64,000 nucleotides of DNA from Malurus cyaneus samueli. Lineage: Eukaryota; Chordata; Aves; Passeriformes; Maluridae. The DNA is taken from assembly GCA_009741485.1 (NCBI GenBank), contig CM019218.1, positions 33,356,387 through 33,420,386 on the forward strand, read 5' to 3'. The position numbers and the translations under genes were made by a program. Below, piece after piece: positions 11,601 to 23,785 of the stretch. The notes under the pieces are model-generated. The model searched no databases, was not told the DNA's origin, and saw nothing but the letters and a program-made list of their open reading frames with translations. Numbering within the stretch: position 1 is the first letter of the stretch; each line of letters opens with the position of its first letter.

Positions 11601-14299
11601 TCTTTCCCAGCCCTTGTTTCTTCTCTTTCTTTTCTTCTCTCTCTTTTTGTTTGTGGTATGTAGTGCTGTTATTATTTTTAATTATCTCAGAAACATCTTC
11701 CTCAAAAATCTTTCCAAGTAAGCCAGAAAGTTCTTCTGCCATTTCCCGCTTAGGAGTGGGATTGGCATGAATTCCTCTCCATTTTTGAGTCTAGCTCTTC
11801 AATTTGTGGCCATCATATCCCAGGTGATAGTGACAGAATGGTACTAATGCAAAAAAAGAATGAAAATAATCCACTGAAAGTGGAGTGAAGTGTGTGAGCC
11901 ACGCTGTAGGCATAGGCAAAACCAAGCATTGGAAAGGAAAGGAACCAGAGACAAAACAGAAGGCTACAAGGTAGGAGGAGGAAAGAAAGCTTGCAGAGAA
12001 GACTGGCACACAGTGAAGAGCAAAATGCCCTCTATGTTTCAGGGTATCATTTAATGACCCCAATATAGTACACCATCTGAGATGATGGAAATACAATGTC
12101 TTACGCTTTTCTTTTGATCCCAAGCATCCATTTACATACTTGTTTTTCTTCCTGACGTATATTATAAGGAGGAATCCCCTTTCTACTGCCAACAGTAGCA
12201 GTTTCCAGAGGTGGGCTATGTCCTCCTGCCATTGTGTTTCCTCTGCTAGTTGTGAATTAAACTGATTTAATTTGAATCTTGGTGCTGTTAGAAGGGAAGA
12301 CCTCAGTAACAGAGCTGGTGGAGCAAGATATTCACTGCTATTTGCTGTTGCAAATCAAAGTAGTTAAAGTATTGTAAAGCAAAAATTTGCTTTTGAGCAA
12401 AGATGATTTTCCTCTACCAAAGGATTGCACCACTGTAACCTGCCTCATGTTCCTACCATTCCCATTGACTGTATGTCTCGTGACTTTGTGGTGCTGGCAA
12501 TAGAACTGTAGAAGAGAGGGGAGGGAAGAGGGATATGAAGGAAGGTGAAAAGTTCAGTTTTGCAAAGCTTACATGTGAGTTCACAGTAGGTCAGATCTCA
12601 CTTGCTTTGCCTCTTGATCTACAAACTATAGACACACAGTACAAGTTGAAACCAAGAAAGATTTGATTCCTGCTCCATCCTTTCAGAACATTACCAGCTG
12701 GCCTTTGCTTCCAATGATTTCATATCAAATGTTTCACTGCCAGATTTTTGGAAATTTTGTCATCATTTGGTTCTAAAGCACCAACTTCGATTCTGGCAAT
12801 CAAGATTAAATTGACGTATTTATCCACAGCAAAAGAAATTCAGAAATTACTTTCCGCACACACATTTCACTGTCACCTACTGCCTAAATGTGGCAAAAAT
12901 TAATCGACAGGATATTCTCAAAATAATGGCAGAGCACAGGTGATCCTGCAGAAGAAAACAACTTAATTAAGACCCTGGGTAAGACATTACTGTTCCTTCA
13001 TGTCTCACAGAGGTAAAAGACAGTATACTTCTGAGCTTGTACTAAGATACTACTCTTAAGTTCCTGGGGACCATCTTTGTTGTCATGTCTCTTTTCAGTG
13101 TAGAATCAGGATTTAAAACACTTCTGGTTAGTCTGTTCTGCATGACACTTTCTAACCTCTCTTAAGAATGCTTGTATTGCTTTATTTCCACAGACAAGTG
13201 TCTTATTATACTGATGCCCTCTTGTTTGTATTCTCCGAGGTCCTGCCCTCTGGTATATTTGCAGCTTTCTATGTATGCTTTGCTATGCTGGCAGTTTCAA
13301 GCCAGGTTGTGAATCCTGTGAAATTAACATCTTTGCCTCCCTTCTTCTGTCTTTATTGTCACTGATTTTGAGTTCAACAGAACACAGCATTTGACAAATG
13401 CCAGTCAAGCTCTGTGCACTTGTCTTTCCTAGGAATACAAAGCTACTATGCTCTTGTCAGTGAAGACCTTTTTCAGCGTTAGAGGAATTATTACAATTTA
13501 CACTGAAAAAGGGAAGATACATCTTTGCTTTGCTTAGCACCCCTAAAGGCTTAGCAAAAGGCAACTTTTTATTGTGCATGTATTTAGCATATTTTATGAG
13601 TAACTTGGTCATTCTACTTTATTTTTTTAATTAAGATACAAAGGACCAGGAAAAAGGCTTTCCATTCTCAAAAGAGTTTTTATCCTAGAATTTTTTGTTC
13701 TGACTGATAAATACTTACTCCAGAACCTCCTTGGAAGCCATATTCAGATAACGAGGAGATACCCACTGAATTTCAAACCAGTCTCTAAAGCCATTGTTTC
13801 CACAGCAATGAAATGCAATTTGTAACAAATCCACTGTTTTCTTTAAGAAACATCGTCCAGGTATGTCTGTGTCTTTATAGAACTTAATGGCATCCCTCAG
13901 TCCCAGATAGAGAGACTCTTCCAGCTCGTTCCTCATGGTATAGCACATGAGAGCGCCCACCAAGATGCAGAAGGTAAAACAGAAGGTACATACGATGTAT
14001 GGCAGCATTACTAGTTTCCATCGAGAGAACTTGTTTGCATCTGAGCAGTCATAGCAGATTTTGCCACCCAGAAAGTTGATGATACAGGCTATGACCCCCA
14101 CAGAGATCAGCATATTGGGGACAGAGTTAATGTCCCCTTTTGCCATCACTTCGTTGCGCTTCTTGATCTCTATCTTCAGAAAGAGGCCAAGACTGAAGAG
14201 GATGATCCCACTCACTACAGAAACCCAGTTGAGGATCCATAAGATCTGAGCCAATTTGTCCCTCTTGGTTTTAGTGAATTTTACTTTGAGCACAGCCAT
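8355..14299 (-). CDS. PRPH2L: Peripherin-2-like photoreceptor tetraspanin (PRPH2L / CRDS2 type), complete, three exons
   Basis: Exons 13719-14299, 10072-10318 and 8355-8621 join in frame to 1,095 bases, 364 residues plus TAG. The start is the ATG at 14297-14299: it gives MAVLKVKF, matching the peripherin start MALLKVKF, and an in-frame ATG 36 bases upstream would add a non-homologous leader. Four membrane segments lie near residues 19-41, 62-80, 100-120 and 262-284. The large loop keeps Cys150, 165, 166, 213, 214, 222 and 250, the [15 protein letters not shown] and [16 protein letters not shown] motifs, and an N-glycosylation sequon at Asn229. Family members shape the rims of photoreceptor outer-segment discs and form disulfide-linked oligomers through Cys150. 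The loop is close to PRPH2, but the cytoplasmic tail differs and the locus is between UBR1 and TTBK2, so this is the extra avian paralogue rather than PRPH2. ROM1 is less likely: the residue matching Cys150 is present, as in both, but the loop is more PRPH2-like. Confidence 0.93.
8622..10071 (-). other. PRPH2L: PRPH2L intron 2
   Basis: A 1.45-kb phase-0 intron. No nested gene or recognisable repeat seen. Confidence 0.9.
10072..10318 (-). CDS. PRPH2L: PRPH2L coding exon 2
   Basis: 247 bases, equal to human PRPH2 exon 2, between a CAG acceptor (CTG at 10319-10321) and a GTAAGT donor (ACTTAC at 10066-10071). It encodes residues 194-276: RLKSNVDG, the CC and C of the loop, Asn229-Asn-Ser, Cys250 and membrane segment 4 up to LIWLFE. 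Confidence 0.95.
10319..13718 (-). other. PRPH2L: PRPH2L intron 1
   Basis: A 3.4-kb phase-2 intron. It contains a C-run near 11571-11580 followed by a pyrimidine-rich stretch to about 11650. The longer minus-strand frames near 11.8-12.2 kb look like chance openings; no protein family recognised. Confidence 0.85.
13719..14299 (-). CDS. PRPH2L: PRPH2L coding exon 1
   Basis: 581 coding bases, as in exon 1 of human PRPH2. It encodes residues 1-193 plus two bases of Asp194, including three membrane segments and the first part of the large loop through Cys150, 165 and 166. The donor GTAAGT (ACTTAC on the + strand, 13713-13718) follows. Confidence 0.95.
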
Positions 14300-14405
14300 A
14301 GTCAGATGTGCATTAGGAAAAGAAGCGTAGGTCAAGGGAAGCTCGTAAGCTGATTAGGAGCATGGATCCAAGGCATGCCGTAGAAATCTGAAGAAGAGAG
14401 AGAGA
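14300..14405 (-). other. PRPH2L: PRPH2L 5' untranslated region (inferred)
   Basis: The stretch lies between the start codon and the place, about 25-30 bases past the TATA box, where transcription should begin. It includes an AG/CT repeat at about 14395-14408. The first base is inferred, not seen. Confidence 0.45.
14351..14357 (-). promoter_or_regulatory. Possible CRX/OTX homeodomain site near the PRPH2L start
   Basis: CTAATCA on the minus strand fits the (C/T)TAATC(C/A) core bound by the photoreceptor factor CRX. It sits in the inferred 5' untranslated region. A 7-base match is common by chance, so this is tentative. Confidence 0.3.
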
Positions 14406-14427
14406 GATTACCGTCTCTTTGACCAGG

Positions 14428-14435
14428 TATTTATA
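14428..14435 (-). promoter_or_regulatory. TATA box of PRPH2L
   Basis: TATAAATA on the minus strand, about 130 bases before the ATG and preceded by a GC-richer segment. Position and match suit a tissue-specific, CpG-poor promoter. No CpG island is present here. Confidence 0.55.
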
Positions 14436-14559
14436 GAGGCTACAAAAGAACTTCCTGTACAGCCTCACGCACTCTGAGTGCTGCCAAGGAGTGCCCCAGT
14501 GAAATTTATTGCTTAAGTTTTACAACAGTGTGAATCACTTAAAAAATTCAAAGGACCAA

Positions 14560-17500
14560 CTAGAGCAATTAAAAACAAGTGAACAGTACAAACACTAACT
14601 CTGAATTCCTATGAATATTTGCCAGGTCCAATTTTCTGTGCAAACCTGATATCTGAAGGTGAACTGGTCTGCTGTCTTTCCCTTCAGAAGATTCCCAGTG
14701 TCTTTCCCTTCTGTTTGTTGCTTGTATTTTTTTGACCACTCTAAGTTTTTATTATTCTTAGATTCCTGCATTATGGTCAGATTTGTGTTCAAGAATTGAA
14801 TAAACAAGACAAACATATATACAGCCTTCTACTTTTCTTTCCTCCCCAAAAACATGGTTTGTCTTGTTCCTAATCTGGCAGCTCTCATTGGAATGAATTT
14901 ATACAATACAACTCAGTGTTATGTAATTGTACAGTCTTTTAATTCCACTAATACAATGGCATTTATAAATATTAAAGTGTAATCCTGTAAGTATGGGGAA
15001 ATGGAGATGTATAAGCAGTGTAATATTTTCTAAGTTAGTGGATGTTAACCTTGTATCAGCTAAAACACCATGAAAAACACCTGCAGACAGGCAAGCTGGA
15101 CAGAAGTAGGGCTACAGCTAAAGGATCCCCAGCTGCAGTGAAGCTTAACACTGGGTAAGCAGATTGTTGCAAAGTGCAGTTTGAAAAGGTAATGGTATCC
15201 CAGCGTCTTCATGTGTTTACGTCAGAACGAATCAATTCTGTTGGTAAAGGCAAGGAATAGGTTGTTTGATTCATATTAGGAGATGGTTAAATATCTTCAT
15301 GCATTAAGATTTTAAGGCCTCTAAGGGCTAATTAATAATTGTTGTATATATTTTCTCCTGCATTTACAGACAAAACTAATTCTTCTCAAAGCTTTTCAGC
15401 TCTGGATGTCTTTTGTACAATAGACAGAAGAGTGTGCAAAATGCACAGCATTTTTCCTTCCCAGTCTATTTCCAAAGAGATTGAGGCTAGCAGCCCTCTA
15501 AGTTTAAAAACAGGTCCTAATTTTAATGATTATTAAGGCTGATTTTCATTTATGGTTGAATATTGATGGTGAGCATTTTGTGATCATCATATTGATGATA
15601 GACAGCTTACAGGGGTGTCCATAGAATAGTTGTTTATAAAGTTACAACACTTTCTTTATAAAGTTAAAACACCATTCTCCAGTATCCTTCAGACCTCATT
15701 TGAATGGATCGAGCTCTGCTAGTATAGAGTTAAGCCTCCCTACAAATTCAGCTGACAGCCTGCCTGCTAAGCCTGGAGACAGTATCTTTGATTGCTCCAC
15801 CAGTTAAGCAGTTCATGAGTTGACCTTAAATAGCTGTTAATGATGGCTGCTAATAGATTTATTTGCTCCTGATACTCAGGTGGCAGAGCTTACAACAGAG
15901 AGAATCTGTTGTGAAATTTCCTGACTCTTGATACACAGTTCATGTTCAATGGCCAGCTCATATGAATTCATCACTTACTGTTTGTTTTGATGAAACACAT
16001 GTACATATTTGAACAATATCTCTAAATTATTCAACACACATTTGGTTACTGAAAACACCCTACTTGCCAAACAATTTTGTTTTAACATTTGAGCAAAAGC
16101 TGTAAACCTCTACTTAAAATTCATATATTCCAGAAACATCCTTTCTTTTGGAAGATGATGTCATATCCTAGCCATAAAGAAATTAAATGTATGCCTGCTT
16201 ATCAGCTGTAAATCAGCTTCAAATCTCATGTAGCTATTCTGATATAACTCCATCCCCAATTTCCATATGCCTAAAGTTAAAAAAGGTAAAAAGCTGCCAT
16301 GCAAGAAAAATTTTTATAGTATTCCTTTTTTTCCAGAAGTTCTTGTGGTATTTTCAGCTTCCTTTGTGAGTTTTTAGTATTGTTGTAGGATCAGATTTCC
16401 TAGAGTATTGACATTTGTCTAACCTCACCACAGTCCTCCAGCAACATAAAATCTGTGCTTTCACAGAGTCCTAGTGCAAAAGGAAAGGGATGGAATGACT
16501 GGCAGCTGTAGTTGCATGACCACTTGTCTGACCCTGCCTGTCACTGATATGCTTGGGATTTTTCTTTGGGAGATATTGTGCTTCTCACAAAACCTTGAGC
16601 GCACTGTCTGGGACGGAAGACAAACTCTTTTGTTCCTTGTTCCTAGCTTCTACATGGATACTTATCTTATGGTTTCATCTATGCTAACAGTTTACTGAAT
16701 TTATTTTCAAAAAATTAGACTCTCTTCACATCATAATGAATTTTGTAAATACACCATAAATTTATTCTTTCCCTAACTGTTTAATAAAATCTCAAATACA
16801 TCTATTAGCATAAGATATATTGCAACACACACAGTTTAATTTTTTGAGCACCATGAGGAAAGTTTCTCCACCTGGAAGGACTGAAGTACAATCATGAGCT
16901 AAAAGCTTTAGTCTTGCTCTGCAACTTGTGTCTGTTCTTCTGCATGTCATATTTGGCAGCAGGCTACTGTAAACCACAAATGCTCCCAGCCCTTCAGTGG
17001 AACCAACACCTCTATCCAAGTTCTAAGAAACGTTTGCACTCCAGAGCTGCTCCAGAGTAATGAATCATATACACGTAAACATTTTTTTCCCTAGCTATGG
17101 GAGAGCAAACTGGATTTTATTCAATAAAGGGGGAAGTACTTTAAATAATTCCTTTCAACAAAAGAAGCCAAATAAACGTGGAAATCTCTCCCAAAATACC
17201 AATACTGTTCTCAAGCTTTCCTTGTCTAATTCCAACTTATCTAAACACAGCGTCCATCACCAAACAATTTGCTTCCAGGATCGCGCCTAGCTGTTCCTTT
17301 GCTATGAAATTCCCATAACTACATTGAACAAAACATATTTATTTATTTTTAACATTTACTTGTTAGATACAAACATTCAAAGAACTTTGGTGATTTTGTC
17401 ATAAATAAACCACATCTTATCTTACTGTTGTTGCTAAAATCTACCATTTTAGCTAAACACACATTAAGATTGGTGACATAGTAAAAGAAACCACTAACCT

Positions 17501-20500
17501 GCTTCAGAGGACTGAACAGTATCTTGAAACTGATAACTTGCTGGCTACAAGGAAGACAATACCTGAATCCAACATCCTGAAGGTGACTGAAATACTGATT
17601 TTCTGATGTCTCTGTAGCTGCACTGTCTTCACACTGCCTCACCAATGGAGGTGGAGAAAATCACTTCAACTCTCCTGCCTGTGCTAATCTCTTTCATCTC
17701 TAATCATAGCTAAGAGATTTATTTCAAGGTTCTGATGCCACCAGATTAAGTCCTGCAAAACAGGACAATTAACGGAGAGTGAACTGAGATCTCACCATCA
17801 AAATGGTTTATAGGAACTTCTACTTTTTTACCCTGCTGAAGATTTGGGCTAGTAAGCAATAGAGACTGTTTTTCTGTACCTGCTAATGTCTTCAATAGCT
17901 CTTAATTTGTTTTTAACAGTAAATATGCCTCCAAGGGAGAGAAGAATAATGAAACTTCATGATTCTCTGGAAAAGGAATGTCTATCTTAGGCAACTATCA
18001 CTTAGGCCTACTATTATGTTCCTTACCCATCATTACATATTTTGTTGCTTTGGATAGAATTTTTTGGATGAATTTGACTGTCCAAGAAAAAAATTCAAGA
18101 AACCAAGAGCAATGGGATCATGCTGTATGATTCACAGTAGGTTCTGTAGGGAAACTTTCCAGTTTCAAGAACGATGTAGTAGAAACCTCTGTCCTAGTCT
18201 TTTATCTAGCTCTGTTCCAGGCAAAAGCAAAAGTGTAATGTCCTCGTGCATTTCTGAGCCCATCATGTAGCAATCCGTGGGACAATGTGACTGGTTTGAG
18301 CTGGCAACAGTGGTGACAACAAGCTGAGTCTGCAGCAATGCTTGGTCACGTAAGAGGTGATGAGAGGACCAGAATTGAATCCCTAGGAAGGACCTGGTTG
18401 ACCCATAGAGTCCACAACTGTGATGCCTTGGCACAGCAGGGAGAGTTCAGTGGGCTCATGATTGATGACAAGGGACCCTGCACCAGACATTGTAAATGTG
18501 TATAAATATTCTCAGAATTATAAACTATCCTCTCCCAGCTCATGATAAGCAATAAATCCTGACATGACTGTGATTCTATCTCTGTATTCTGGCGCTACAC
18601 CAGCTCTATCTTGCCTATGTCCTAATGATTCAGATTATATGTGATACATCTGGGACCTGTAGGACCTACTGCATATGGACCACACAAATGCTTGCATAGG
18701 ATCAAATACTGAATTAACCCTGTGCACGAGTCTTTCATGCTTTGGACTTGCAGCACTCATGCAGACCACAGGGAATATGTTAGATCTGTTCAAATGTACC
18801 CCTTTGTGTACACATAAACTCTCTGGAAGCATTCATCGTGTTCAACAGGTATAATGTATTCCTTGGGTATAGCACAAGTACACAAACGGACACATTTTGA
18901 GCTATTGTTCTGGCTGGGATGTGATATATCAGAAATCCTGGACTAATGGCTGAAGTGCTTTCTGAAGTGCTTTTCTATGCTTAAAAAAAATTCACTCGGG
19001 AACTCTCCAGATCTGCAGAGTTATCCCTGAGTGTTAGAAAATGTTAGTGCCTCAGTTACCTAGCAGTTGAAAAAAGCACCTTCCCTGTGGCTGGTTTGCA
19101 ACACAAACCTCGTACTTACATGCGTGAAAGCAAGCAATCAGGAGATGGCAGTGCTGCTGCATGTAGGCTTTTTCTACAGTACAGAGCAAGAAGCTTTTCT
19201 TTTTTTCATTTGTGTTAGATTAGTGGTCATTTCACACAGCTAATGGAAACTCAAGAATGCCTCATTTTAAGAAATTACTTAAATCCAATCTTAATGGAAT
19301 TAGAGGTCAATGCTACCTGTATTTTTTTTCTATCCCTTATTTGGAAATGGCTTCAGCTGCAAATGTAATATTGAAAGTTGAATTACTCAGAAATTAGTTC
19401 TGTGTCATGGCAGTCTATAATTAACCCTGATGCACTTTCTTGCAGACCTTCTGGGGAGCCTGAACATCAAGACTACAGAATAGCATTTTGTAACTTGCAG
19501 GAGTGATTGTACATGGGGGATTGCATCAATCGCCCAGCAAAATACAAATGGATCACACATTTTCCTGCTAACAGTGGAGATTGCTGTGCTATGGCTTTGC
19601 ATCCAAAAGAGGTAAATTTAACTAATATTTGCCCATTTACTTACCTGTTTAGTACCATTCATATGTAAGTCCACAGGCAAGGACGGATGTGTTATGAATC
19701 AGAGTAAATGAAATAACTGGCTGGGTGGATATATGCTGCAAAGTTTAATTTTGCATCTAGTTTCCAAAAACAAATGTTTTATTTTTATGTTTGGATGACT
19801 TTTAATTTCACCTTGTATTTAATGTAAATGACAACCAATAATATGAGATTTTGGAGTACTGGACGAAAACTGGCGGCACTCAGTGAGTCTGATGGCAGCA
19901 CATACTATGCAACCTTTCCTTAACATGTCAGTGCTTCTGATCTGGGGCAAGTCCATATTCAGGAAGAGATTCTCACTGATATGTGATAATGGGGAGAGGG
20001 CATGCAAAACCATCAGCTTCTTTTGGCTTTTGTAAAATTGTGAACCACATGGTGGATACAGAGAGACTTAAGTTATTAAGCAAATAGAAACAAATAAGTC
20101 TTTGAAAAACATTAATTTCTCAATTATATTTTTTAACTTTTAGGAAGGAAATATAATGGTATTTAAATGATTATGGTTCTTTTAGCAGATAAAGATACCT
20201 AGTGTAAAAATCATAACAGCTGAAATTCTTATGGAATTGCAGACTTAGCAGAGGACATGTCAAAACTCAAAAGTAAGAAGTAATGGCAATAGGCATTAAT
20301 TTAAAAGGACTCCGTTTGTACATTAAAATGACACAAAGGTTACTGAAAACTAAGTGTTATATTTTTTACAACTACAGCTCCACACTGTACCAGAAGTTGT
20401 ACCAGAAGACCTGCTGTACTATGTTCCATGAAAAATGTGAATAATAAAACTGTAGCTCATCTAATTGCTGGAAGAACACCACAGATTAAACAAATCAGAA

Positions 20501-21479
20501 AAAAGAAGTACTGCATTTTCCAGATATGTAAGAGTTATAACAATATGGATGCTGAAATCAGTCTCAGGCAAAATAGGAAATTCTAACAGACCTTCATGAA
20601 CTGTATTGTGTGTGTTCATCTGGTCATTCAGGGTACTGTATAATGCAGGAAACACCATGGCATTACCTGTCAAGCTGGCTCTGATTTCGATCCATAGGAG
20701 CTGTACTGTCCACAATCTCTGAGTCATTCACTCATGACTCACTGTGAGTCACTACAAATGGAAAACTAAGGCACAGAAATAGTGTATTAACCTTAAAATC
20801 AGACCAGCAGTGTATAGTACGGCTGGAAGTGAACATGTATTTTAAATTGGTTGGTAACCTAAAACTTCCATCTTGGCTGTAACTTCTTTCTGTCGGCTAC
20901 AATCCATTTTTATAAACTTAATCATAATTAGATCATGCAGCAATCTTGCTTCTCACTTGTGTACCTTATTCACTATGGATCTTATCACAAGCCAGGTATC
21001 AGGAAGCTTTTTGCAGAATGGAATTATACACATATTATGAGGCCTAGCGACAGAATTTTCTTTACATAATGAGGTAAAATTCTCCTTTTTTAATTCTGTA
21101 TCTCATAGCATCAATACTTTGATGAACTATACTGACTGTTCTTTCCCTAGCAAAGTAGTCAGACAAACTGTCACATTTCTCTTCGAAGGAACTAAACTAA
21201 TTACCACCTATTCTCAGCTTACTATAAACTTGATGTTGATGCTATTTTTCATTCTCTAGACATCATTTGATCTGAACAGTATTATTTAGGACATCTTGTA
21301 GGGAAATTGAGATTCTTTTAGAAAGAAAATACAGTTCCCAAGAAAAAAGAGAGTCATGGGAATTTCTGAAGCTGTTAAATAGGCAAAAGCCAGAACCTAG
21401 GCACAGTGCTCTTCCAAGATCCCTCTGCCCCTTGAGTGGTGACTTCATGCTTGTTGACACTGTCAAGAAATCACAAAAT
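14560..21479. other. Spacer upstream of PRPH2L, no gene recognised
   Basis: AT-rich sequence with only short open frames. Around 18.2-18.6 kb the sequence is less AT-rich and contains TATAAATA and AATAAATCC in LTR-like order, but no ends or target duplication could be defined. A 15-base palindrome (GACTCACTGTGAGTC) lies near 20735. Confidence 0.5.
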
Positions 21480-21785
21480 GTGAGAATAGACTGAAGGAAT
21501 TCAGGTGCCTTAGTGTAGAGAAGACTGATGGTGAGAGGTGAAAATAATGCTCAGGAATTTTATAGGTAGTCACACAGAGGAAAAGAATAAATTCCTTTGG
21601 TGATTGGATGGGAGAAGAATAATGGGTGAAATAATTCTTTTAGTGAGAATACCGAAACAGCCTGTAAAAACCCCTTGATTTCCATCAGCAAAGTACTTTT
21701 AGAAGAGGTTGACATACTGGCCAGGAGTGTTGTAAGGACAGTGGGTCCTTCCCTGGAAAATGGCTGAACTAGATGTCTCAAGGTC
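21480..21785 (+). mobile_element. Old CR1-like LINE fragment
   Basis: The pieces GACTGAAGGAA, TTAGTGTAGAGAAGACTGATGG, TTTTATAGGTAGT and, at the end, GGCTGAACTAGATGTCTCAAGGTC follow the order of the 3' part of avian CR1 elements as I know them. The copy is heavily diverged and the internal match is poor. No open reading frame of the element remains. Confidence 0.5.
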
Positions 21786-22532
21786 TGCAGTTTTTCATCT
21801 GCTATTAACTAGATACCTGTCTAAACATTTACAAAACCTGGTAACAGCTTTCTCATTTTTGGCTGATACTTCCTTTTCTCCTTGACTTTTGGCAGAAATG
21901 TGAGTTTGTCAAATGTGTTTCCCTTTCTACTCTTCAGTGAAAGCATTGTTTCCACCTCCATTTATATATTGATTTTAGTTACAATTTCCAACACATTTTT
22001 GATTCTACAAGTTGGTAGATGTTAACTTACTGACTAACCAAACCTATGAACTTTTCATCTCTATTAAGACTGGGCATTCTGCTATCTATATCCTCTTTTG
22101 ATTATTTTCTTTCTTTTTCTCTGTTCTTTTTCCTGACATCTGACTCTCCAAGAATTTTTCTGGAGCTTTGTCTTCTACTTCTGGTAGTCAACTAAGCAGA
22201 GACATTATTCAGAGCTTCTGACTCATGCAGAAATATGTAAATAACTCCAAGATCCCAATATCCAGGCAAGGAAGTTCCAATGGAAGTGTTTGAAATCAAT
22301 GAGTCTGGACTTTGCAGGATGACTCATCTACTCCCATACATGTTTATTTGAAGAAAATAACAGAAGAGTTGAGAAGTTCTTGTACACTGTAATAGTTTCA
22401 CCCTTCTCCATCAGCATATGCGTGTGTTTGTAAGTGTGGGTTTTAATTTTTAAAGATTCCTTGAAGAGAAATTAGATCATTCCTTTCAGACAAAAACTAT
22501 TAATGAAAATTCTCACATCTCCCTTACCCCAC

Positions 22533-22561
<29 letters not shown>
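22533..22561 (+). repeat. 29-base A-tract
   Basis: An uninterrupted run of 29 A follows CTTACCCCAC. It could be the tail of a retroposed sequence, but no source transcript is recognised upstream. Confidence 0.9.
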
Positions 22562-22563
<2 letters not shown>

Positions 22564-23211
22564 CCAGAAAGCAAATTTATTTTCCATTGCTATACCTTAT
22601 GAACCCTAAGAAAGCAGAAGTTGGAAGCACTAGTTGCATTTTATCTATAGACATTCCTGGAAGTTCTGATCTATTTCTTCAAATAAAAAAAATACTAGAA
22701 GTGGGTATTTTCTCTTTCTCAGTTTTTTCCTTTAATTAAAAGAAGAAAAAAAAGTAGAGTTGTGTCTAGAAATAGTTTGCCATCACTTTGGTCTTTACAG
22801 GCTTGTTTCTATTTTTTAAAAAATTCAGACCAGTTCTATTTATTGCCTCAATACATTATTTACTACTTATTATATTTAATCTTAATAAATGATGCATAAT
22901 ATTTATAATTATTAAAATACAGATATTAATATGTAAGAAAATCTTTACATGACTGGGGATTATTTTTAATACAGTCAGACTTGTTAGGAAATCATATTCA
23001 TTGCCATCAGCACTAAATTTTATGCTCATATCTTTCCATAGTAACTATGTGATTGTAATAAAGTTTGGTCAGGTAAACCTTTGAAATTTGGAGTAATTTC
23101 TGACAGTAATCCTCCAGCTCTCTAATTTCAGTTTTGGTTTGCAGTACTTTTCTTCTTGCAGTCAACAACCCAGTGAGACATTTAGGATTGAATTCAAACA
23201 ACACACTCTAT

Positions 23212-23779
23212 TGTGGTTTAACCCCAGGTATCAACTAAGCCCCAGCAGCTGCTCGCTCACTCCCCCACCCCTGCTCCAGTGAGGAAAATGTGGATAGAAA
23301 AAGCAAACCTCATGGGCTGAGACAAGAACAATTTAATAATTAAGACAAAATATAAAATAAAATAATAATTAGACACTGCTACTAATAATTGTAATTAAAA
23401 GGAGAAAGAATTAAAACCCAAGAGAAAAAAGTGATGGACAATACAATTGTTCACCACTCACTGACTGATGCCCAGCCTGTCCCCCAGCAGTCATTGGCAC
23501 CTCATGGCCACCTCCTTCCTCATTAATACACTGGGCATGATATTCTATGGCATGAAATATCCCTTTGGACAGTTTAGGTCAGCTGTCCTGGCCCTGTTCC
23601 CCTCCATTTTTGTGCACCTCCTCACTGGCAGAGCACAGGAAGCTGAAATATTCTTGATTTAGAGTAAGAACAACTCAAAACCAACTAAAACAACAGCATG
23701 TTGTCAACATTATTCTCATACTAAATCCAGCACAGTTACTATAAAGAAAATTAACTTTATCCCATCTGAAACCGGGAGA
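23212..23779 (-). mobile_element. Solo LTR of an avian endogenous retrovirus, reverse orientation
   Basis: The sequence from TGTGGTTTAACCCCAGG through CACTCCCCCACCCC, AACAATTTAATAATTAAG, TGTCCTGGCCCTGTTCC to CCCATCTGAAACCGGGAGA follows a well-known interspersed avian LTR, seen here in its reverse complement. The ends are TG and GA (probably a mutated CA), flanked by CTCTAT (23206-23211) and TTCTAT (23780-23785), a 6-base target-site duplication with one mismatch. No internal retroviral genes are present, so this is a solo LTR of about 568 bases. The family name (TguLTR-type) is my best guess; a repeat-library search would settle it. Confidence 0.75.
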
Positions 23780-23785
23780 TTCTAT

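Noticed and set aside
11791..12192. 133-codon minus-strand open frame in PRPH2L intron 1
   Set aside because: No splice sites in frame, no recognisable motif, and the composition looks like chance translation.
13719..14335. Using the upstream ATG at 14333-14335 as the peripherin start
   Set aside because: It adds 12 residues with no counterpart in the family, while the ATG at 14297 gives the conserved MAVLKVKF start.
18050..18560. Possible LTR with TATAAATA and AATAAA in order
   Set aside because: No TG/CA ends, no target duplication and no recalled family match, so it is only noted in the spacer entry.
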